Positions 60,790-64,000 of a DNA stretch of 64,000 bases are shown piece by piece; the stretch's first letter is position 1; the number at the start of each line of letters is the position of its first letter. The notes under the pieces were generated by a model, which ran no database searches, was not told the origin of the DNA, and saw only the letters and a list, made by a program, of their open reading frames with translations. Source of the stretch: Chitinophaga sp. Ak27. GTDB taxonomy: Bacteria; Bacteroidota; Bacteroidia; Chitinophagales; Chitinophagaceae. Location of the stretch: contig NZ_JABAOB010000001.1 of the NCBI RefSeq assembly GCF_012726295.1, positions 868,001-932,000 of the forward strand, read 5' to 3'. Made by a program: the position numbers and the translations under genes.

Positions 60790-60897
60790 AAAAGCGGAAA
60801 GCAGAAAGCTTTAGCTATTGTGGAGAATGATTAAAGCAAATTTTAAATACTCGCTAAGTTCTTCTCTACGTTAGCTTTTTGCTTTCCGCTTTTTGCT
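60790..60897. repeat. AAAGC-type palindrome, degenerate long form (3' of CAP gene)
   Basis: Imperfectly complementary arms (about 60790-60828 and 60862-60897) made of AAAGCGG and AAAGCAG units, around a loop holding ATACTCGCTAAG (60847-60858), identical to the 30136 loop. The left arm has 60814-60830 fitting GCYATYGYRGNGAATGA. It abuts the CAP gene stop. Confidence 0.8.
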
Positions 60898-61386
60898 CTA
60901 TTGCTTAATAAAGACTTGCGTAAAGAACGTTATCCGGCCTTTATCTGCCGTACCTATGCCGATCAGGGTGTAGTCGCCCAGCATATTCCTGCGATGGCCG
61001 GGGCTTTTGATCCAGCCGTTTACTACAGCTTCGGCATCGAGGGTACCATAGGCTACATTTTCAGCAGCGCTGCTTACGCGGCCCATCTTTCTGGACACGT
61101 TGGCCACGCGGTCCTCGAATCCTTCATGTCCGAACCCTGTGCTGCCGTTGGCCATATCGCGGCTGTGGCGGCGGGCCTGCTGACTGATGGTTTCGTCGAG
61201 TTGCAGGGGCTTCAGACCTTTGGATTGACGGAACTTGTTGGTGTAGTAGAGGATTTGTTCATCCATGCTACCTTCCCCGTTATGGTCGCCCTGGTGGCTG
61301 GTAACACGTGAGCACGCATTTACCTGGAAGAAAGCCAGCATGGCTACAAACAGTAAAAAGATCCGTTGGTTCTTCAAAATCGACAT
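60898..61386 (-). CDS. CAP-domain (SCP/PR1-like) lipoprotein
   Basis: 162 aa. The signal peptide IFLLFVAMLAFFQVNA is followed by Cys25 (NACSRV), consistent with a lipobox. The CAP domain spans about 45-162: YYTNKFRQSKGLKPLQLDET, SQQARRHSRDMANGS, FGHEGFEDRV, AAENVAYGTLDAEAVVNGWI and KSPGHRRNMLGD. The two His and the Glu typical of the CAP pocket are present. The roles of bacterial CAP proteins are varied and mostly unknown. The stop codon touches the palindrome at 60790-60897. Confidence 0.9.
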   Translation of the reverse strand: MSILKNQRIFLLFVAMLAFFQVNACSRVTSHQGDHNGEGSMDEQILYYTNKFRQSKGLKPLQLDETISQQARRHSRDMANGSTGFGHEGFEDRVANVSRKMGRVSSAAENVAYGTLDAEAVVNGWIKSPGHRRNMLGDYTLIGIGTADKGRITFFTQVFIKQ

Positions 61387-61483
61387 AGAACTAAAATGGT
61401 TAATAATTAAAAATAAATAATGAATGGTAGTTAATAAGACTAATAAATTAGCCGGGGGTTTAGCAAGTGTTATACCAAAAATT

Positions 61484-61530
61484 AAAAACGGTGTGAAATG
61501 AATATTTTGTATTCATTCCACACCGTTTTT
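61484..61530. terminator. Terminator of fbp
   Basis: Arms AAAAACGGTGTG and CACACCGTTTTT (with ATGAATA/TATTCAT inside) form an almost complete stem with one mismatch between 61484 and 61530. It lies about 15 bp after the fbp stop on the minus strand, with A and T runs on both sides. Confidence 0.85.
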
Positions 61531-61545
61531 ATAAAAATCTTTCTC

Positions 61546-62556
61546 CTATTCGTTAACAATATGCTGCCAGGTATCCATCATATTTTTGGACCCGATAAAA
61601 ATAGGTATGCGTTGGTGCAGTTGCGCTGGTTTCAGCTCCAGCAGGCGTTGTTTACCGTTGGCCATGGCCACTCCGCCCGCCTTTTCCATGATAAATGACA
61701 TGGGGTTACATTCATAACACAGCCGTAAACGGCCGGATGCCCATTTCCCAAAGGCGGGGTACATAAAAATCCCCCCCTGTATCAGGGTACGGTGTATTTC
61801 AGCCACCATACAGCCTACAAAACGATGGCGGTAAATGCGGTCGTTTTCGTTCCTGGCCATAAAGTGATCAATTGATTTGCGGATCTTGGCTTCATAAAGA
61901 TGGTAGTAGCCTATATTTACGGAGAAGATGTCGCTTTCCGGAGGGCATTTAAGATTCGGGTGCGACAGGCAGAATTCCCCGATAGAAGGGTCGAGGGTAA
62001 ACCCCTGTACACTACGCCGGGTGGCATACACCATCATCGTGGAAGAGCCGTAGATGATATAACCTGCGGCAATCTGCCGGGTGCCGGGTTGAAGAAAGTC
62101 CTCCAGTTCACATGCTGTACCTTCCGGGGTTAGCCGGCGATATACAGAGAAAATGGTACCGATAGATACATTGACGTCAATATTACTGGAACCATCCAGG
62201 GGATCCATGAGCACCACGTATTTAGACTTTTTGGAGTGCTCATCTTTGAAGGCAATGAAGTTTTCATTTTCCTCGGACGCTACACCGCAGCAAGAGATGC
62301 TGGTTTCTAATGAGTTAATGAATTGTTCATTGGCAAATTCATCGAGTTTCTTTACCGATTCCCCCTGTACATTGGTTTTACCGGCTTCCCCCAGGATATC
62401 GGCAATACCCGCCTTATTTACCTCTACATTCACCCGCTTAGCCGCCAAACCAATATCCCGTAGTAAACCGGATAATTGCCCTGTTGCGCCCGGGTAATTA
62501 CGCAACTCCTGAATGGTAAACTCATCCAGGGTCATAACTTTTTGCTTAAGATTCAT
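61546..62556 (-). CDS. fbp: Class 1 fructose-1,6-bisphosphatase
   Basis: 336 aa from the ATG at 62556 (MNLKQKVMTLDEFTIQELRN); six codons upstream are not conserved. Diagnostic FBPase class 1 motifs are present: ISCCGVASEENENFIAF, VVLMDPLDGSSNIDVNVSIG (metal-binding), GTIFSVYRRL, YAAG-like TRQIAAGYIIYGSSTMMVYA and the substrate loop RYIEAR-like region replaced by NDRIYRHRFVGCMVAEIHRT. The C-terminal GGVAMANGKQRLLELKP matches. It dephosphorylates fructose 1,6-bisphosphate in gluconeogenesis. It is divergent from the aspartate kinase gene. Confidence 0.96.
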   Translation of the reverse strand: MNLKQKVMTLDEFTIQELRNYPGATGQLSGLLRDIGLAAKRVNVEVNKAGIADILGEAGKTNVQGESVKKLDEFANEQFINSLETSISCCGVASEENENFIAFKDEHSKKSKYVVLMDPLDGSSNIDVNVSIGTIFSVYRRLTPEGTACELEDFLQPGTRQIAAGYIIYGSSTMMVYATRRSVQGFTLDPSIGEFCLSHPNLKCPPESDIFSVNIGYYHLYEAKIRKSIDHFMARNENDRIYRHRFVGCMVAEIHRTLIQGGIFMYPAFGKWASGRLRLCYECNPMSFIMEKAGGVAMANGKQRLLELKPAQLHQRIPIFIGSKNMMDTWQHIVNE

Positions 62557-62695
62557 AACGTTAGGTTCTGTCACGAAATTAACGGAAATGCCACTATTTT
62601 AAGAGAACTGTCATTTATCTGTAAACAGATTTTAAAACAATTCTAAACTTGTCTTACTTTGCCAAATAATTTTTTAATAGAATATAAACTCTCAT

Positions 62696-63964
62696 ATGAA
62701 GGTTTTCAAGTTTGGTGGCGCAAGTTTAGAAAGTGTTGAACGTATCCGCCAGGTGGCACAAATCGTACAGTCATTTCCGGACGAAAAGCTCCTCATCGTT
62801 ATTTCTGCGATGGCAAAAACGACCAATGAGCTGGAAAAAGTGGCAGAAAACTTTTTCCTCCGCAAAAGGGAAATTGCTGCCCAATTGTTGTTTAACATTG
62901 AACAGCATCACCTCAATGTGGCAGAGGCGCTGTTAGGCAATCGCCAGCACCCCCTTTTTACACAGCTGCAACAATTCTTTACCGAAGCCGAATGGACACT
63001 CGGAGAAAAGCCCATGCGGACTTATGACTATTATTACGACCAACTGGTAGGTTTGGGTGAGTTGCTCAGTACCTCCATTGTCAGCGCGTTTTTCAATAGC
63101 ATAGGGCTCACGAATACCTGGGTGGACGTAAGGGATGTATTCCGTACGGACGACAACTTCCGGGATGCCAACATTGACTGGACGTATACACAACGCCAGG
63201 TGACCGAAAAAGTAGCTCCGCTGTTCAACAGCACCAACATCGTCATTGCTCAGGGCTTCATAGGTAGTACTGACCAAAATGAAAGCGTTACCCTGGGCAG
63301 GGAAGGCAGCGATTATTCCGCCGCCGTTTTTGCCAATATGCTCGATGCAGAAAGCCAGACCATCTGGAAAGACGTGGAAGGCTTAAAAAATGCCGACCCA
63401 AAACTGTTCCCCAATACCGTAAATATCCCGGAAATCAGTTACGGCGAGGTGATAGAAATGGCGTATTATGGCGCCCAGGTGATACACCCAAAAACCATTA
63501 AACCGCTTCAGAACAAACAAATTCCTTTGCTGGTAAAATGTTTCCTGGATAAAAACCTTCCAGGTACCGTTATCAAGGAAACTGCCGACGTAAAGCAGCT
63601 CCCTCCTATTATCGTTCTGAAGAAAAACCAGGTTTTACTAAACATTACCTCTAAAGATTATTCCTTTATTACAGAAGATAAGATCAGCGATATTTATGAA
63701 ATCTTCCACGGATTGAAGGTAAAAATCAACCTGATGCAAAATGGAGCTATTAATTTCTCCTGCTGTATCGACAATAACCCGGAAAAAATAGAGCTGCTGA
63801 TAAAAACCCTGCACCAGCAATTCAAAATCGTTTATAATGAAGGGCTGGAACTACTGACGGTGCGTTATTACCAGGCCAGCCTTCTGGAGGAACTGAGCGA
63901 TGGGCATACCATCCTGTTGGAACAACGCTCACCCGCCACTATACAGCGCCTCTGGAAAAAATAA
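62696..63964 (+). CDS. lysC: Aspartate kinase (monofunctional)
   Basis: 422 aa. The N-terminus MKVFKFGGASLESVERIRQV has the amino-acid-kinase KFGG motif. QGFIGSTDQNESVTLGREGS, then DYSAAVFANMLDAESQTIWK and DVEGLKNADPKLFPN, is the substrate- and ATP-binding core. The C-terminus (about 300-422) holds two ACT-like regulatory segments, but these are divergent from the canonical ones. It phosphorylates L-aspartate, the first step to lysine, threonine and methionine. On the plus strand TTACTTTG at 62654-62661 is a one-mismatch -7 element. It ends 36 bp before the window edge. Confidence 0.93.
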   Translation: MKVFKFGGASLESVERIRQVAQIVQSFPDEKLLIVISAMAKTTNELEKVAENFFLRKREIAAQLLFNIEQHHLNVAEALLGNRQHPLFTQLQQFFTEAEWTLGEKPMRTYDYYYDQLVGLGELLSTSIVSAFFNSIGLTNTWVDVRDVFRTDDNFRDANIDWTYTQRQVTEKVAPLFNSTNIVIAQGFIGSTDQNESVTLGREGSDYSAAVFANMLDAESQTIWKDVEGLKNADPKLFPNTVNIPEISYGEVIEMAYYGAQVIHPKTIKPLQNKQIPLLVKCFLDKNLPGTVIKETADVKQLPPIIVLKKNQVLLNITSKDYSFITEDKISDIYEIFHGLKVKINLMQNGAINFSCCIDNNPEKIELLIKTLHQQFKIVYNEGLELLTVRYYQASLLEELSDGHTILLEQRSPATIQRLWKK

Positions 63965-64000
63965 ATTTATCCAGTTAAATTATTTCCCTTCCTCATGCAA

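Noticed and set aside
1-64000. CRISPR array, tRNA, rRNA, insertion sequence or prophage
   Set aside because: I looked for regularly spaced repeats, cloverleaf-like sequences and transposase or phage genes and saw none; this was by eye, so a missed tRNA is possible.

Overview
The window comes from a member of the Bacteroidota, most likely the Chitinophagaceae (Chitinophaga-like). Pointers are a FecI/FecR/SusC/SusD unit, a two-component regulator with a beta-propeller sensor, the Bacteroidota-restricted families DUF4294, DUF4295 and DUF5723, bacillithiol enzymes, Bacteroidota-type -7 promoter elements (TAnnTTTG) and few Shine-Dalgarno sequences. It is ordinary chromosome, densely coded, with no rRNA, tRNA, prophage, insertion sequence or CRISPR array that I could see.

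Layout. 1-6178 (+): surface-glycan genes, with the end of a membrane protein, a GT2 and a GT4 glycosyltransferase, then HddA, GmhA, HddC and GmhB, which together can make GDP-D-glycero-alpha-D-manno-heptose, then a secreted protein of unknown function. 6279-7086 (+): a VOC protein and a MarR-type regulator behind a promoter with a direct repeat. 7134-14220 (-): ECF sigma factor, FecR anti-sigma factor, STN-bearing SusC transporter and SusD lipoprotein. 14394-20162 (-): topoisomerase IV subunits (parE, parC) enclosing a DUF1835 protein and a cupin. 20495-26117: two tiny membrane peptides, a NarL-type response regulator with its propeller histidine kinase (-), and a divergent Ycf48-like secreted propeller (+). 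26378-33363: GH31 glucosidase (+), a small membrane protein, a MORN-like protein, a DUF4382 lipoprotein and glycogen branching enzyme (-). 33507-40002 (-): DEAD-box helicase, RimO, a JmjC-like cupin, FtsY and the cluster L28-L33-DUF4295. 40198-48945 (mostly -): AhpC/AhpD, a beta-lactamase-fold hydrolase, BshB1, a plug-domain-only protein, DUF4294, an alpha/beta hydrolase, CcmF and CcmE. 49179-52138 (+): agmatinase-family enzyme, a membrane protein and a radical SAM protein. 52196-63964: AraC regulator, MFS exporter, TonB-like protein, DUF5723, FolC, NUDIX, a YfiT-type DinB protein, ABC ATPase, CAP lipoprotein, class 1 fructose-bisphosphatase and aspartate kinase.

The observations I rate highest are: (1) a dispersed family of long palindromes built from AAAGC units (14322-14391, 20909-21010, 30075-30194, 60790-60897), each lying 0-18 bp after the stop codon of a minus-strand gene and sharing sequence motifs; (2) the complete four-enzyme GDP-heptose route, including a GmhB with a reduced zinc loop; (3) a CcmE whose haem-attachment site is CxxxY rather than HxxxY; (4) a radical SAM protein with a long unassigned N-terminal region. 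Nothing here amounts to an obvious new defence or mobile system.
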